A stretch of DNA of 64,000 bases from Chitinophagaceae bacterium (GCA_016706055.1 JADJKL010000007.1:62001-126000), one strand, 5' to 3'; counted from the first letter of the stretch, positions 53,635 to 62,268 are shown. The notes: generated by a model not told the origin, from the letters alone. Made by a program: numbers and translations.

Positions 53635-55272
53635 ATGGAGAATACGGATAAACAGATCAGCCGCCTTTTTTCACTGCGTAACCAATATGGCAAAAAGGCT
53701 TCTGCTGAAAAAATTCATCTACTTAATAGTATAAACGAAAGGTTTCCAACTGGTAAAAAAGGAATACTTGCACATTATGATGTGTTGCTTTTTTTGATTG
53801 CTTATCCAGATAACAAAACTATTTATACCCTTGCAATCAAGTCACTTCGAAAACTCGAAAAGCATGTTAGTAATAAGGAAGCTCTGCAATACAGTTTATA
53901 CAATTCCGGTGTTACAAAGTCATCCGTTTGTGCAGCTTTCAGTTTTGAAATTGTAAAATGGCTGCGACTAAACCACCCTAGGGACATTCGACTTGTTTCA
54001 TTCGAAGCTGCTGACGAACAAATACGATCTATACTGGCAGTTGTAATGCAAAAGGTGGAAACAGAAAAAATGCAGGAGTCAAAAGCAGCCTGGAGAACAT
54101 GGATAGAAAATTCATTACAGGAAGGAGAAGATCTGCTCGAGGGCTTCATCAATATATTTGAGAACTCAACACTTCGGCCAGAAGTAAAAGATGAACTCTG
54201 GAATACGATTGGTATAAATACAGAGATCGATTTTTCTTCTCATTGTTCTCTTTCTGGCAACTTAGTAAAAACCTATTATCATCGATCCATTGTTAGAAAG
54301 CTTCCTAAGCAAATTGAATTCAAACCTAAAAAAGTTAAACTGTCAACAGCTGAAGCTGAACAAATAATTGATAGCAGCAGGATGATTCTTATCCGTCAGT
54401 TACGAGAAATAGATCCAATAAGTTTTACTTATCCGGATGGGGTTACCTATTATCATTTACAAAGAGGATATAGCATTGCATTGATGAATATGATTCCAAC
54501 ACGACAAGTGCCAAACGATTGTTACCTAGGATATACCGTTTTCAAAAATGGATTGCCGGTTGCTTATGCCGGCTCTTGGATTATGTTTGACAGCAGCCGT
54601 ATCGGTCTTAATGTGTATCCGTATTACCGCGGTGGGGAATCACAATATATTTTTCAATTGGCGTTACAGGTACATGCAAAAGTTTTTGGATTAAAAAGAT
54701 TCACAGTTGATGCTTACCAGATAGGAAAAGAAAATTATGATGGTATACAATCAGGAGCATTCTGGGTTTATTATAAAGCCGGTTTCAGGCCGATTGAAAA
54801 AATACAAAAGGAATTGGCTGTTGCCGAAGAAGTAAAAATTAAAAAAACAATTGGTTATCGAAGTCCAATTTCAGTATTGAAAAAATTAGCTGATAGTCGG
54901 ATGGAATTAATACTTAATAAAAATGCGTTGCCTTTTGATGCGGTAGATTTAAGCGATATATATGCAGCTATCCTTAAAAAGCAATATAAGAATAACAGGA
55001 TGCTGGCAGAAAAAGGAAAAGTGAAAAAGCTTGCAACAATACTTGGAATTAAAGACTCCAATGGAGCTTCGATGAATTATATTTTAAAAAATTGGGCCTT
55101 ACTTCTTTTATATAAAGAAAGTGAATTACAAAACAACCGTCTTTTAAAAAAAGAGTTGAATCAGCTTCTTAAACTTAAAGCTACAGGCCGTGAAAATGAA
55201 TATATCGCTGCTATGAACAAAGCAAAAGCATTCAGAAAATATTTACAAGAAATATATAATGAATGTCTTTAA
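53635..55272 (+). CDS. Hypothetical protein with GNAT-like acetyltransferase region
   Basis: A 545-residue cytoplasmic protein. The first 240 residues are helical with repeat-like pairs. Residues about 270-395 have a GNAT-type pattern: GYTVFKNGLPVAYAGSW, IGLNVYPYYRGGESQYIF (acceptor/CoA-loop-like) and AFWVYYKAGFRPI at the end, where GNAT proteins carry their final strand. The last 140 residues are again helical and Lys-rich. Relatives occur in several environmental phyla as uncharacterised proteins. Acetyl-CoA use is inferred from the pattern only. Confidence 0.65.
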   Translation: MENTDKQISRLFSLRNQYGKKASAEKIHLLNSINERFPTGKKGILAHYDVLLFLIAYPDNKTIYTLAIKSLRKLEKHVSNKEALQYSLYNSGVTKSSVCAAFSFEIVKWLRLNHPRDIRLVSFEAADEQIRSILAVVMQKVETEKMQESKAAWRTWIENSLQEGEDLLEGFINIFENSTLRPEVKDELWNTIGINTEIDFSSHCSLSGNLVKTYYHRSIVRKLPKQIEFKPKKVKLSTAEAEQIIDSSRMILIRQLREIDPISFTYPDGVTYYHLQRGYSIALMNMIPTRQVPNDCYLGYTVFKNGLPVAYAGSWIMFDSSRIGLNVYPYYRGGESQYIFQLALQVHAKVFGLKRFTVDAYQIGKENYDGIQSGAFWVYYKAGFRPIEKIQKELAVAEEVKIKKTIGYRSPISVLKKLADSRMELILNKNALPFDAVDLSDIYAAILKKQYKNNRMLAEKGKVKKLATILGIKDSNGASMNYILKNWALLLLYKESELQNNRLLKKELNQLLKLKATGRENEYIAAMNKAKAFRKYLQEIYNECL

Positions 55273-55297
55273 GCTCTATAGATTTATGTGCTGCATC

Positions 55298-55322
55298 AAT
55301 AATCATCAAATGATTATTTTTT
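55298..55322 (+). terminator. AT-rich terminator after the GNAT-like gene
   Basis: AATAATCAT and ATGATTATT form a perfect 9-base stem followed by TTTT. The stem is AT-rich, so strength is uncertain, and it overlaps the stop of the convergent SDR gene. Confidence 0.45.
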
Positions 55323-56033
55323 AGCTACCATTGCCGGTCTCACTTCTATCTTACTTGGCAATGTTCTTGGATTCATTTGTAATAGATCAACTACCATTTG
55401 TCCTATATCTTCTGGCTGTATTTTCCATGCGTCAGCTTCATCGGGAACATGATTATTAAAATAAGAAGTAACAGAGCCAGGCATAATAGTGGAAACCTTT
55501 ATACCGTATTTACGCAGATCAAGCATTATGGCTTGGGTAAAACCAACAAGCCCAAACTTGCTTGCATTATAGGCAGCGCCATTCTCAAAAAAATTAGTAC
55601 CGGCAAGGCTGGCAATAGTAATGATATAACCTTTAGATTGTTTGAGTGATTCAACAGATGCTTTTACACTATTAAAAACTCCGGTAAGGTTGGTATCGAT
55701 TGTTTCTTTCCATTGTTCTTCAGTGATGGTATCTATTGGCCCAAAATGCCCGATGCCTGCATTGGCGATTACTACATCCAGCTGACCGAAATGATCGGTT
55801 ACTGCTTTTATGGCTTTTGTTTCGGCAGCCAGCGAACTTACTTCAGATTCTATTGCTAATATTTTTGAAGCATCATTACTTAACGATGCGGCTGCTTCTT
55901 TCGCTGCACTTAATGAACGGCTGGTAATAGCCACTCTCATACCACTATCTAATAATGATTTTGCAATTCCTAATCCAATGCCTTTGCTGCCACCTGTTAT
56001 ATAGGCTACTTTATTATTAATATCATTCATCAT
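55314..56033 (-). CDS. Short-chain dehydrogenase/reductase
   Basis: A 239-residue NAD(P)-dependent oxidoreductase of the classical SDR type. The cofactor motif is GGSKGIG (about residues 15-21), the NAG motif is ANAGIGHFG near 90, and the catalytic Ser-Tyr-Lys is at ASLAG, then YNASK near 155-160. Substrate is unknown; many similar enzymes are annotated as 3-oxoacyl-ACP reductase-like. Its stop is shared with the terminator region of the upstream plus-strand gene. Confidence 0.9.
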   Translation of the reverse strand: MMNDINNKVAYITGGSKGIGLGIAKSLLDSGMRVAITSRSLSAAKEAAASLSNDASKILAIESEVSSLAAETKAIKAVTDHFGQLDVVIANAGIGHFGPIDTITEEQWKETIDTNLTGVFNSVKASVESLKQSKGYIITIASLAGTNFFENGAAYNASKFGLVGFTQAIMLDLRKYGIKVSTIMPGSVTSYFNNHVPDEADAWKIQPEDIGQMVVDLLQMNPRTLPSKIEVRPAMVAKK

Positions 56034-56103
56034 TTTAAAATTTAGTTAGTAAGAGTTCTGTCTTCTATTGTAACGAAAATAATAAGGAGTTGTTCACTAT
56101 AAA

Positions 56104-56931
56104 TTATAAATCAATCTCCATTCCTTCTGCTGCCAGTTCAAAAACTACTCCATTTGGGTTAGCAACATTTGCGGCAAATGTTTCAAGCATTTCATCTGTA
56201 TGGCCTGGATCATGGTGTGCCAGCAATAATTTTTTTACACCTGCCATGGATGCAAAATAAACAGCATCGTCCATTGATGAGTGTCCCCAGCCTATTCGTT
56301 GTTGATATTGCTCTTTAGAGTATTGTGCGTCGTGTAATAAAATATCTGCTTCGTTTGCCAGATCAATACCTGACACCCATTTTTTATCTGCTACTATTCC
56401 ATGCAGCCCAAGTGCAGGTTCATGATCGGGAATATAGGTGAATACTTTTTTTGCATGTAATATTCTAAACCCCACAGTAGGTCCTGGGTGAATAACATAT
56501 CTTGTCTGGATATGAAACGGGCCAATATCAAATTCGCTTTTCTCTATTTCATGCAGGGTTAATTTACAAGGCAGGTCACGGATATGCACTGGAAATAATG
56601 GCGGAGAAAGATATCTGCTTAATCTTGAATGTAATGATTGACGGCTGCTGGCAGGACCCCAAATATGTACTTCCATTGTTGGGTCAAAAAGCGGATTGAA
56701 AAACCCTAACCCTTGTATATGATCGAAATGCAAATGTGTTAATAGAATATCTATTCTGTTATTCAATGGACGGTCGCCGGTATTAGAGTTGCGCATACCA
56801 GAACCAGCGTCCAGCACCAGTTGCCATCCTTCTGCACTCACATCTGTGCAGGATGTATTTCCTCCATACTTTTCTGTTGCAGGGCCGGAAGTGGGTATGG
56901 AACCACGAACACCCCTTATTGTAATTTTCAT
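56104..56931 (-). CDS. Metallo-beta-lactamase-fold hydrolase (phosphodiesterase-like)
   Basis: A 275-residue metal-dependent hydrolase. The HXHXDH motif is HLHFDH at residues about 65-70 in LLTHLHFDHIQGLGF, preceded by VRGSIPTSG near the N-terminus and a GGNTSCTDV segment typical of RNase Z / PhnP-like enzymes; further His residues are in LLHDAQYS and LLAHHDPGH. It probably cleaves a phosphodiester. It is 8 bases downstream of a PAS-domain gene on the same strand, and the two look like an operon in which the PAS protein senses a signal and the hydrolase acts on a nucleotide, which is inference. Confidence 0.85.
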   Translation of the reverse strand: MKITIRGVRGSIPTSGPATEKYGGNTSCTDVSAEGWQLVLDAGSGMRNSNTGDRPLNNRIDILLTHLHFDHIQGLGFFNPLFDPTMEVHIWGPASSRQSLHSRLSRYLSPPLFPVHIRDLPCKLTLHEIEKSEFDIGPFHIQTRYVIHPGPTVGFRILHAKKVFTYIPDHEPALGLHGIVADKKWVSGIDLANEADILLHDAQYSKEQYQQRIGWGHSSMDDAVYFASMAGVKKLLLAHHDPGHTDEMLETFAANVANPNGVVFELAAEGMEIDL

Positions 56932-56939
56932 GGTTCAAG

Positions 56940-57332
56940 TTATTCGTCTTTTGAATCCCAGAATAAAGCAACTGCTCCCAAAAAAGTAGAGGCTCGTCCT
57001 AAAATGGGATAAGAAGTAACTGAAATCTTTTCAATATTCCCATTCAGATTTTCAATAAAAAATGTTTTGTGGTAAGGCTTGCAGTTCATTAATGTTTTCA
57101 TCAATGGCAGCTCGTCTGGCGGCAACCCATTACCTTCTTCATCCATCGGTTTAAAAATAGTAGACCATTCAGTAGCAGGCATTTCACCTGTATCGTCATA
57201 TCGCTTACCAAGTATCAGCTCTGCAGGTTCGTTATAATAAATAAGATTACCCTTTCTGTCAGTAATAAAAACAGGAATAGAAAGGCAATCAGCCAGCTGA
57301 CGGTTTAATATCACTTCTATTTCATAAGCCAT
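56940..57332 (-). CDS. Single PAS domain protein
   Basis: A 130-residue stand-alone PAS domain, with LSIPVFITDRKGNLIYYNEPAELILGKRYDD at the N-terminus in two parts and the closing strand ISVTSYPILGRASTFLGAVALFW. No output domain is attached. PAS modules sense light, redox state or small ligands. It precedes a metallo-hydrolase gene by 8 bases, so it may act together with that enzyme. Confidence 0.85.
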   Translation of the reverse strand: MAYEIEVILNRQLADCLSIPVFITDRKGNLIYYNEPAELILGKRYDDTGEMPATEWSTIFKPMDEEGNGLPPDELPLMKTLMNCKPYHKTFFIENLNGNIEKISVTSYPILGRASTFLGAVALFWDSKDE

Positions 57333-57436
57333 ATTTGTGGCAAGTTTTGCTTTCCTTAAATATAAACTAATTATAATAAGGTTTAAAATTTAATGAGTTA
57401 ATTGTTTTAAATAGAATGCTTGATAAATACTAACGG

Positions 57437-57444
57437 TATATTTG
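57437..57444 (+). promoter_or_regulatory. Candidate -7 promoter element for the 57460 gene
   Basis: TATATTTG matches TAnnTTTG, 15 bases before ATG 57460. Confidence 0.5.
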
Positions 57445-57459
57445 CCAAAAGGTTAAGGT

Positions 57460-57825
57460 ATGAAAAAACAACTTCTGGCATTAGGAGCATTCTTTTTATT
57501 TGCGACAACTGGTCAGGCGCAGCAAGAAATTAAAATGGAAGACCTGAGTAAGCATATTGGCGACTCAGTAACAGTATGTACAAAAATCTATGGTGGTATT
57601 TTTCTTGACAGAAGTAAAGGCACACCTACTTTCTTAAATGCCGGATCCAATTACCCCAACTCTCCGTTAACAATCGTAATATGGGCAGATGCCAGAAAAA
57701 CTTTTAAACAGGCTCCCGAAGTTTTTTACAAAGACAAAAATATTTGCGTTACAGGAAAGGTGATTCTTTACAAAGAAAAGGCGGAGATTGTAGTGTACGA
57801 TGAAAGTCAAATTATGTTGCAGTAA
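57460..57825 (+). CDS. Small exported OB-fold-like protein
   Basis: A 121-residue exported protein (signal about residues 1-20, ending GQAQ). The mature part, HIGDSVTVCTKIYGG, LNAGSNYPNSPLTIVIWAD and ICVTGKVILYKEKAEIVV, has the five-strand pattern of OB-fold periplasmic proteins. Two Cys residues (in VTVCTK and NICVTG) could be a disulfide. Such proteins may bind nucleic acid or small ligands. The specific role is unknown. Confidence 0.65.
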   Translation: MKKQLLALGAFFLFATTGQAQQEIKMEDLSKHIGDSVTVCTKIYGGIFLDRSKGTPTFLNAGSNYPNSPLTIVIWADARKTFKQAPEVFYKDKNICVTGKVILYKEKAEIVVYDESQIMLQ

Positions 57826-57837
57826 GCAATAGCAACG

Positions 57838-58032
57838 TTACTGTCCATAAGTCTTTTTTGACTTCTTTTTTTTATCAACACCTGCTACTTTTTTCTCTGT
57901 TTTAGTTTCAGGAGTAATCTGTTTCTTTTGCGAAGGAGCATGTGGAAACCCCGGAAAGTCTTGATCAATAAGCGGATCTGGATTTTGCTTTACTTGCTTT
58001 TCTTTTTTGATAGGGGATGTCTTTTTTGCCAT
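57838..58032 (-). CDS. Small Lys/Pro-rich hypothetical protein
   Basis: A 64-residue highly basic, low-complexity protein (MAKKTSPIKKEKQVKQ start, KKKKSKKTYGQ end) with a central Asp/Pro-rich part. It is likely disordered. Basic proteins of this kind may coat nucleic acid. It clusters with the small CsbD-like and acidic proteins at 58185-58706, which look like stress-associated proteins. Confidence 0.55.
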   Translation of the reverse strand: MAKKTSPIKKEKQVKQNPDPLIDQDFPGFPHAPSQKKQITPETKTEKKVAGVDKKKKSKKTYGQ

Positions 58033-58103
58033 TACTTTTTTTGCTTAGAGCAACTGCCTTTGATTATTAGATAAAAGCCTGTTTCATATTTTTGAGGAAA
58101 AGA

Positions 58104-58145
58104 TTGCCCATACCAGCCATGTGAATACACAATCAATATGGGCAA
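58104..58145 (-). terminator. Terminator-like hairpin after the CsbD gene
   Basis: TTGCCCATA and TATGGGCAA form a perfect 9-base stem around a 24-base loop, with a T-rich minus-strand 3' flank, 40 bases beyond the CsbD stop. Confidence 0.6.
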
Positions 58146-58184
58146 CCCAGAAACAATTAATTATAGAGAAACGCTGTACTTCGA

Positions 58185-58373
58185 TTAACCTAAATCTTTC
58201 AGCCATTTTACCACATCATCTTTAACCTGACCTGTTTTCTTTTGTATTCTCCCCCAAACCTCATCTTCTTTACCTTCCTCATATTTCAAGTCATCATCTG
58301 TAAGTTCAGCGTATTTCTGTTTCAACTTACCTTTCCATACGTCCCATTGGCCTTTAATTTCCATCTTGTCCAT
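58185..58373 (-). CDS. CsbD family stress-response protein
   Basis: A 62-residue CsbD-like protein. KGQWDVWKGKLKQKYAELTDDDL and the closing KTGQVKDDVVKWLKDLG match the family. CsbD proteins are abundant, highly soluble and induced by general stress in many bacteria. Their biochemical function is unknown. Confidence 0.85.
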   Translation of the reverse strand: MDKMEIKGQWDVWKGKLKQKYAELTDDDLKYEEGKEDEVWGRIQKKTGQVKDDVVKWLKDLG

Positions 58374-58496
58374 AAATTTATTTTTTGTGTATTGATAATA
58401 TAATCAAACAAATGATTAAAAAATTGTGCCAGTTTTTAGCACTAAACAAATTGCGGCACGAAATTGTTAGTGATATAAATAACTAAAACATTTTTT

Positions 58497-58706
58497 ATGG
58501 CAAATCAAAACGATAAAAAGAAAAAAAACGAAGAAGTTCAAGCTGACAATGGTTTGAAACCCGATCCAAAGACATTACATAAAACAGATCCGCAGGAAAA
58601 TATGGAAGGACCCATTTCTTCTGTAGTTCAGAATGTGAAAGAAAATGTTGAAGAAGATGATACAACAAAAGAGGAAGCTGACAAAAAGAAAGAAGAAAAT
58701 ATGTAA
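58497..58706 (+). CDS. Small acidic hypothetical protein
   Basis: A 69-residue highly charged, probably disordered protein (MANQNDKKKKNEE start; EEDDTTKEEADKKKEE end), with no signal peptide and no family I recognise. It lies close to CsbD and the small basic protein, and may be another stress-type protein. It is low complexity, but it has a clear start and is not a shadow of another gene. Confidence 0.55.
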   Translation: MANQNDKKKKNEEVQADNGLKPDPKTLHKTDPQENMEGPISSVVQNVKENVEEDDTTKEEADKKKEENM

Positions 58707-58734
58707 CATTCTTTCGTTCTATTATAATTCCTAT

Positions 58735-59454
58735 TTAAAGCAATAAATAAGAAATATCCATTTCATTCTTAACTTTCTGCTTTGTTATTGTATCATTTTC
58801 CCATGCAAAGAGATAAGCAATAGGAGAACCTAGCAATTCTAGTTTTTCTTTTTCCAACAACAAGGCGGAGCCTTCAGGCAAAGCAATTATTTTCTTTGTT
58901 GGATTTAGTTGCAGAAATTCTGTCAACCGCTGATCTCTTGTTTCACCATTAAAACCCGTAATGGGTTGATTGTAATAATGCGGATTAATTTGAACGGGTA
59001 AAAACTCAAGAGCTTTAAAACTGCTGGGGTTGATGATGGGCATATCATTACTGGTACTAATTGTTGCACCGGCAAGATTAGCTCCAGCACTCCAACCGAT
59101 GTAGGGTGTGCCGGATTTTATTTTTTCTTTTATCAACTCCATCACTTGTAGTTGATATAAATCATGCAATAATTTAAAAGTATTGCCCCCACCAATTATT
59201 ATTACTTGGGCATCCTCAATTATTGTTTTTGCATTTTCAGGATTTACAGTATGTATTGTATATGGCAATTCTTGAAGTGCATTACGAACTTTGTTGGTAT
59301 AAGCTTCGTAGTCTGGGTCAACCGATGCGAATGGAATGAAGGCAATACTCAGTTGTTTTTCACCAAGAAAGTTTTTAATAATCGGTACTGCTGTTTCAAG
59401 ATAACCCTTGTTACCTTCTTTGGAACTGCTGAATGCTAATACTCTTATTTTCAC
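58735..59454 (-). CDS. pepE: Dipeptidase E-like S51 serine peptidase
   Basis: A 239-residue peptidase of family S51. The nucleophile Ser sits in GWSAGANLAG near residue 122, and IIGGGNTFKLL and the late PHYYNQP fit the PepE fold. The start is a GTG at 59454, with no nearby ATG. PepE hydrolyses dipeptides with an N-terminal Asp. It is single and followed by no obvious partner. Confidence 0.88.
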   Translation of the reverse strand: MKIRVLAFSSSKEGNKGYLETAVPIIKNFLGEKQLSIAFIPFASVDPDYEAYTNKVRNALQELPYTIHTVNPENAKTIIEDAQVIIIGGGNTFKLLHDLYQLQVMELIKEKIKSGTPYIGWSAGANLAGATISTSNDMPIINPSSFKALEFLPVQINPHYYNQPITGFNGETRDQRLTEFLQLNPTKKIIALPEGSALLLEKEKLELLGSPIAYLFAWENDTITKQKVKNEMDISYLLL

Positions 59455-59502
59455 TTGCTTTAATTTTTAATGATGGTAAAACTAATATACAAAAAAAGCA
59501 AT

Positions 59503-60114
59503 TCACTTTTTAGCTAATACAAACACACTTATATCTTCTTGTTTTTCTCGCAGCTGCACAGGTATGGTTGCTTGTGTTATACAATTGACAAGCACTTCTT
59601 CTATAAAAACTTTCGCCATCAACCGTTGCGGTGTACTTAGAATAATGATGCAGTTATTAGCTAAAAAAAGATTAATCATTTTAAGCACCGCAGCAAACGC
59701 ATCCGGTTCATAATTAATATCGCTTAGCAATACTACTTCGGGAATAGGTATGTCTTTAATATCATTCCAGTCAAATACTTTGCAAATAACATTGCTTAGC
59801 TGATGATGTGCTACAGATTGCTCCGCAATAGCTATAGCTTCTTCCGATTTATCACTTATACAAACATGTTTTGCAATTGATGCTACCACAATGCCGGGTA
59901 ATCCAAGGCCTGCGCCCAGTTCCAATACAGTTCTATGTCGGACATACTCAGGATGTTGTTGCAAAAAAACACAAAGACCAACGGCAGCATGCCATACCTG
60001 TGCCCAATAGGGAACATGTTGATGATGATATTCCTTTTGTATTGCAACAATATCAGGTACAAAAATATTGATGGATTGATTGCCGAAAGTAAAAGTTTGT
60101 AATGAGGTTTGCAT
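59503..60114 (-). CDS. Class I SAM-dependent methyltransferase (METTL21-like)
   Basis: A 203-residue methyltransferase with the AdoMet-binding motif I VLELGAGLGLPG (about residues 64-75) and the further motif CISDKSEEAIA. The architecture resembles the small protein-lysine or nicotinamide N-methyltransferase type rather than a rRNA enzyme. A promoter-like element with one mismatch lies just upstream. Substrate unknown. Confidence 0.8.
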   Translation of the reverse strand: MQTSLQTFTFGNQSINIFVPDIVAIQKEYHHQHVPYWAQVWHAAVGLCVFLQQHPEYVRHRTVLELGAGLGLPGIVVASIAKHVCISDKSEEAIAIAEQSVAHHQLSNVICKVFDWNDIKDIPIPEVVLLSDINYEPDAFAAVLKMINLFLANNCIIILSTPQRLMAKVFIEEVLVNCITQATIPVQLREKQEDISVFVLAKK

Positions 60115-60136
60115 GAGGGCAAAGATGAGTAAAATA

Positions 60137-60278
60137 GGTTAGCCACGAATAACACAAATACCACGAATGAATTAAAGACGAATTGAGAACTGCTTGCGCA
60201 GTTTGGGTTTGCCCCACCTGCCTGCCGGTAGGCAGATTAACAGATTAAAGACAGTTGGCCACGAAAGCACACTAAATA
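60137..60278. repeat. Intergenic repeat cluster with two palindromes
   Basis: GCCACGAA occurs twice, in AGCCACGAAT near 60141-60150 and GGCCACGAAA near 60257-60266. Two hairpins lie between them: AACTGC-TTGC-GCAGTT at 60188-60203 and CTGCCT-GCCGGT-AGGCAG at 60218-60235. The gene-free span 60115-60360 otherwise shows nothing. The GC-rich palindrome resembles extragenic palindromic repeats that recur in many genomes. Confidence 0.6.
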
Positions 60279-60360
60279 ATACGAAAGAATTAATACAAAT
60301 ACTTTGTCAGGTCAATATTAAAAAAATTATCTGTGTTCTCTGTGGTAAAAATTTATTGCC

Positions 60361-60879
60361 TCATCTTATATACAAAAGCAATATTGTAAGCACAATGCCT
60401 GCCAGTGTAAAGTATAATCCTTTTTTAAAGATGCTGGTCTTTGGCAGAAACATATAGAAGGATGAAATAACAAAAAATAATAATGACACACCAAAGAATA
60501 CATTCAAATACCACAAAGGCTGCCCCGTACTGGCCTTATGTAGTTTAGTTAGTTTTTCAATGGCTTTGGGTAATGACTTCACCTTATAACTCACTTCACC
60601 GGTTGCTTTGTTATAACTACCTCCTTTAAAAGTTTGCATGTCGCCATTTTCAGCTTCAATCTTTAAGCCTTTTATGCGGATGGCTTTACCTAATGCTTCT
60701 GCATTCATCTCCGGTTCTAATTTTTTCTCAACTATTGTTTCCCTTTTCAGGAAATTCGTATCACGGAAAATAAGTACGATGCCGCTGATGGAATAAACCG
60801 CCATAATACCTGCCAGAAAAAAGCCGAGGTAGCGGTGCCATATTCTCATAGTATTACTCATGGTTGATTTGCTTGCCAT
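60361..60879 (-). CDS. PepSY-associated membrane protein
   Basis: A 172-residue inner-membrane protein with three helices (about residues 11-35, 122-142, 149-170) and a central PepSY-like loop (MNAEALGKAIRIKGLKIEAENG onward). The N-terminal IWHRYLGFFLAGIMAVYSISG matches the PepSY-associated helix that carries His residues, possibly for haem or metal. These proteins are often near iron uptake or ferric reductase genes; none is next to it here. Confidence 0.82.
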   Translation of the reverse strand: MASKSTMSNTMRIWHRYLGFFLAGIMAVYSISGIVLIFRDTNFLKRETIVEKKLEPEMNAEALGKAIRIKGLKIEAENGDMQTFKGGSYNKATGEVSYKVKSLPKAIEKLTKLHKASTGQPLWYLNVFFGVSLLFFVISSFYMFLPKTSIFKKGLYFTLAGIVLTILLLYIR

Positions 60880-61051
60880 TTTCCTTTTTAAGTGTGCAAA
60901 GAAAAAGAAAGCAGCGACAAGTAAATGCCGAAACGGGAAAAAATAAGTCTTGATTTTATATAATCAGGAAAATTTACTCGAATTGGCTTCGGAATTAAAG
61001 AGCCGATGATTAGTATATCATGAATGTAGAAAACAACTGAAACATCTCTCA

Positions 61052-61059
61052 TACCTTTG
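61052..61059 (+). promoter_or_regulatory. Candidate -7 promoter element for the cbpA-cbpM operon
   Basis: TACCTTTG matches TAnnTTTG, 25 bases before the ATG at 61085. Confidence 0.55.
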
Positions 61060-61084
61060 TACTGATAATTAATTTATACTCACT

Positions 61085-61966
61085 ATGGAATTCATCGACT
61101 ATTATAAAGTTTTAGGTATCGAAAAAACTGCTTCGGCAGAAGAGATTAAAAAAGCCTACCGTAAGCTGGCCCGCAAACTACATCCCGATTTAAATCCCAA
61201 CGATAAGGATGCACACAAAAAGTTTCAACAGGTAAACGAGGCCAACGAAGTATTAAGCGATCCTGACAAAAGAAAAAAATACGATCAGTATGGAAAAGAC
61301 TGGCAACATGCTGATCAGTTTGAACAACAACGGCAGCAGCAAGGCAACACTCAGCAAGGCGGTACACAGGATTACTCCAATTTTGGCGATCAGGATTTTT
61401 CCAGCTTTTTTGAAAGCATGTTTGGCCAAGGTGGTGGGCGGCAGCGGCAAACAAAATTTCGTGGGCAGGATTACCAAGCACAACTTCAGCTTTCTTTGGA
61501 AGCAGCCATGACAACCCACCAACAAGTATTAACTGTTAATGGAAAAAATATTCGCATTACTATACCTGCCGGAGTAGAGAACGGGCAGGTAATTAAATTA
61601 GCAGGCTATGGTGCACCCGGTGTAAATGGCGGACCCGCCGGCGATTTTTATATCACATTCAACATTACTGCTCATCCTGTTTTTAAAAGATTAGGCGACG
61701 ATCTATACATGACCGCAACGATTGACCTGTACACAGCTCTGCTCGGTGGCGATACTACTATTGACACATTAAGTGGCAAAGTAAAACTGACTGTGGCACC
61801 CGAAACACAAAGTGGCACCAAAATACGATTGAAGGGAAAAGGGTTTCCTGTTTATAAAAAAGAAGGGCAGCATGGTGACTTGTATGTAACCTACACGGTT
61901 CAGTTGCCTGTTAATCTTTCAGACAAAGAGAAAGCATTATTTACCGAATTGAAAAACTTAAAATAA
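61085..61966 (+). CDS. cbpA: DnaJ-class co-chaperone CbpA
   Basis: A 293-residue J-protein. The J domain fills residues 1-70, with the HPD triad at 33-35 (KLHPDLNPN); a Gln/Gly/Phe-rich linker (about 75-125) and two beta-sandwich substrate-binding domains follow (TVNGKNIRITIPAGVENGQVIKL in parts, ending LPVNLSDKEK). The zinc-finger domain of DnaJ is absent, which makes it CbpA-type. It stimulates DnaK ATPase and can bind DNA. The modulator gene cbpM follows 5 bases later. Confidence 0.93.
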   Translation: MEFIDYYKVLGIEKTASAEEIKKAYRKLARKLHPDLNPNDKDAHKKFQQVNEANEVLSDPDKRKKYDQYGKDWQHADQFEQQRQQQGNTQQGGTQDYSNFGDQDFSSFFESMFGQGGGRQRQTKFRGQDYQAQLQLSLEAAMTTHQQVLTVNGKNIRITIPAGVENGQVIKLAGYGAPGVNGGPAGDFYITFNITAHPVFKRLGDDLYMTATIDLYTALLGGDTTIDTLSGKVKLTVAPETQSGTKIRLKGKGFPVYKKEGQHGDLYVTYTVQLPVNLSDKEKALFTELKNLK

Positions 61967-61971
61967 TTTTT

Positions 61972-62268
61972 ATGGCAACGCAAGACATAATAACCGCCAA
62001 AGAATTCTGTATTCATCATAATGTGGAGATGACCTTTATCCAATCGCTTGGGGAATCGGGCCTGGTAGAGATCATACAAACAGAAGAAGAAATATGTGTT
62101 CCTATGCACCAGTTACCGCAATTAGAAAAAATGGTCCGCCTCTATTATGAAATGGATATTAATATGGAAGGTATTGAAACGATTAATCATTTACTCAACC
62201 GCATGAACGAAATGCAGCAGGAGATTGTGAAGTTGCAGAACAGGTTGGGTGTGTATGAAGAAGAATAG
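61972..62268 (+). CDS. cbpM: Chaperone modulator CbpM
   Basis: A 98-residue regulator of CbpA. It has a MerR-like winged N-terminus (IITAKEFCIHHNVEMTFIQSLGE) and a coiled-coil tail (HLLNRMNEMQQEIVKLQNRLGVYEEE). CbpM binds the J domain of CbpA and blocks DnaK stimulation. Its position 5 bases after cbpA is the usual arrangement. The minus-strand hydrolase frame runs 74 bases into its 3' end, most likely because of a lost base (see that gene). Confidence 0.9.
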   Translation: MATQDIITAKEFCIHHNVEMTFIQSLGESGLVEIIQTEEEICVPMHQLPQLEKMVRLYYEMDINMEGIETINHLLNRMNEMQQEIVKLQNRLGVYEEE

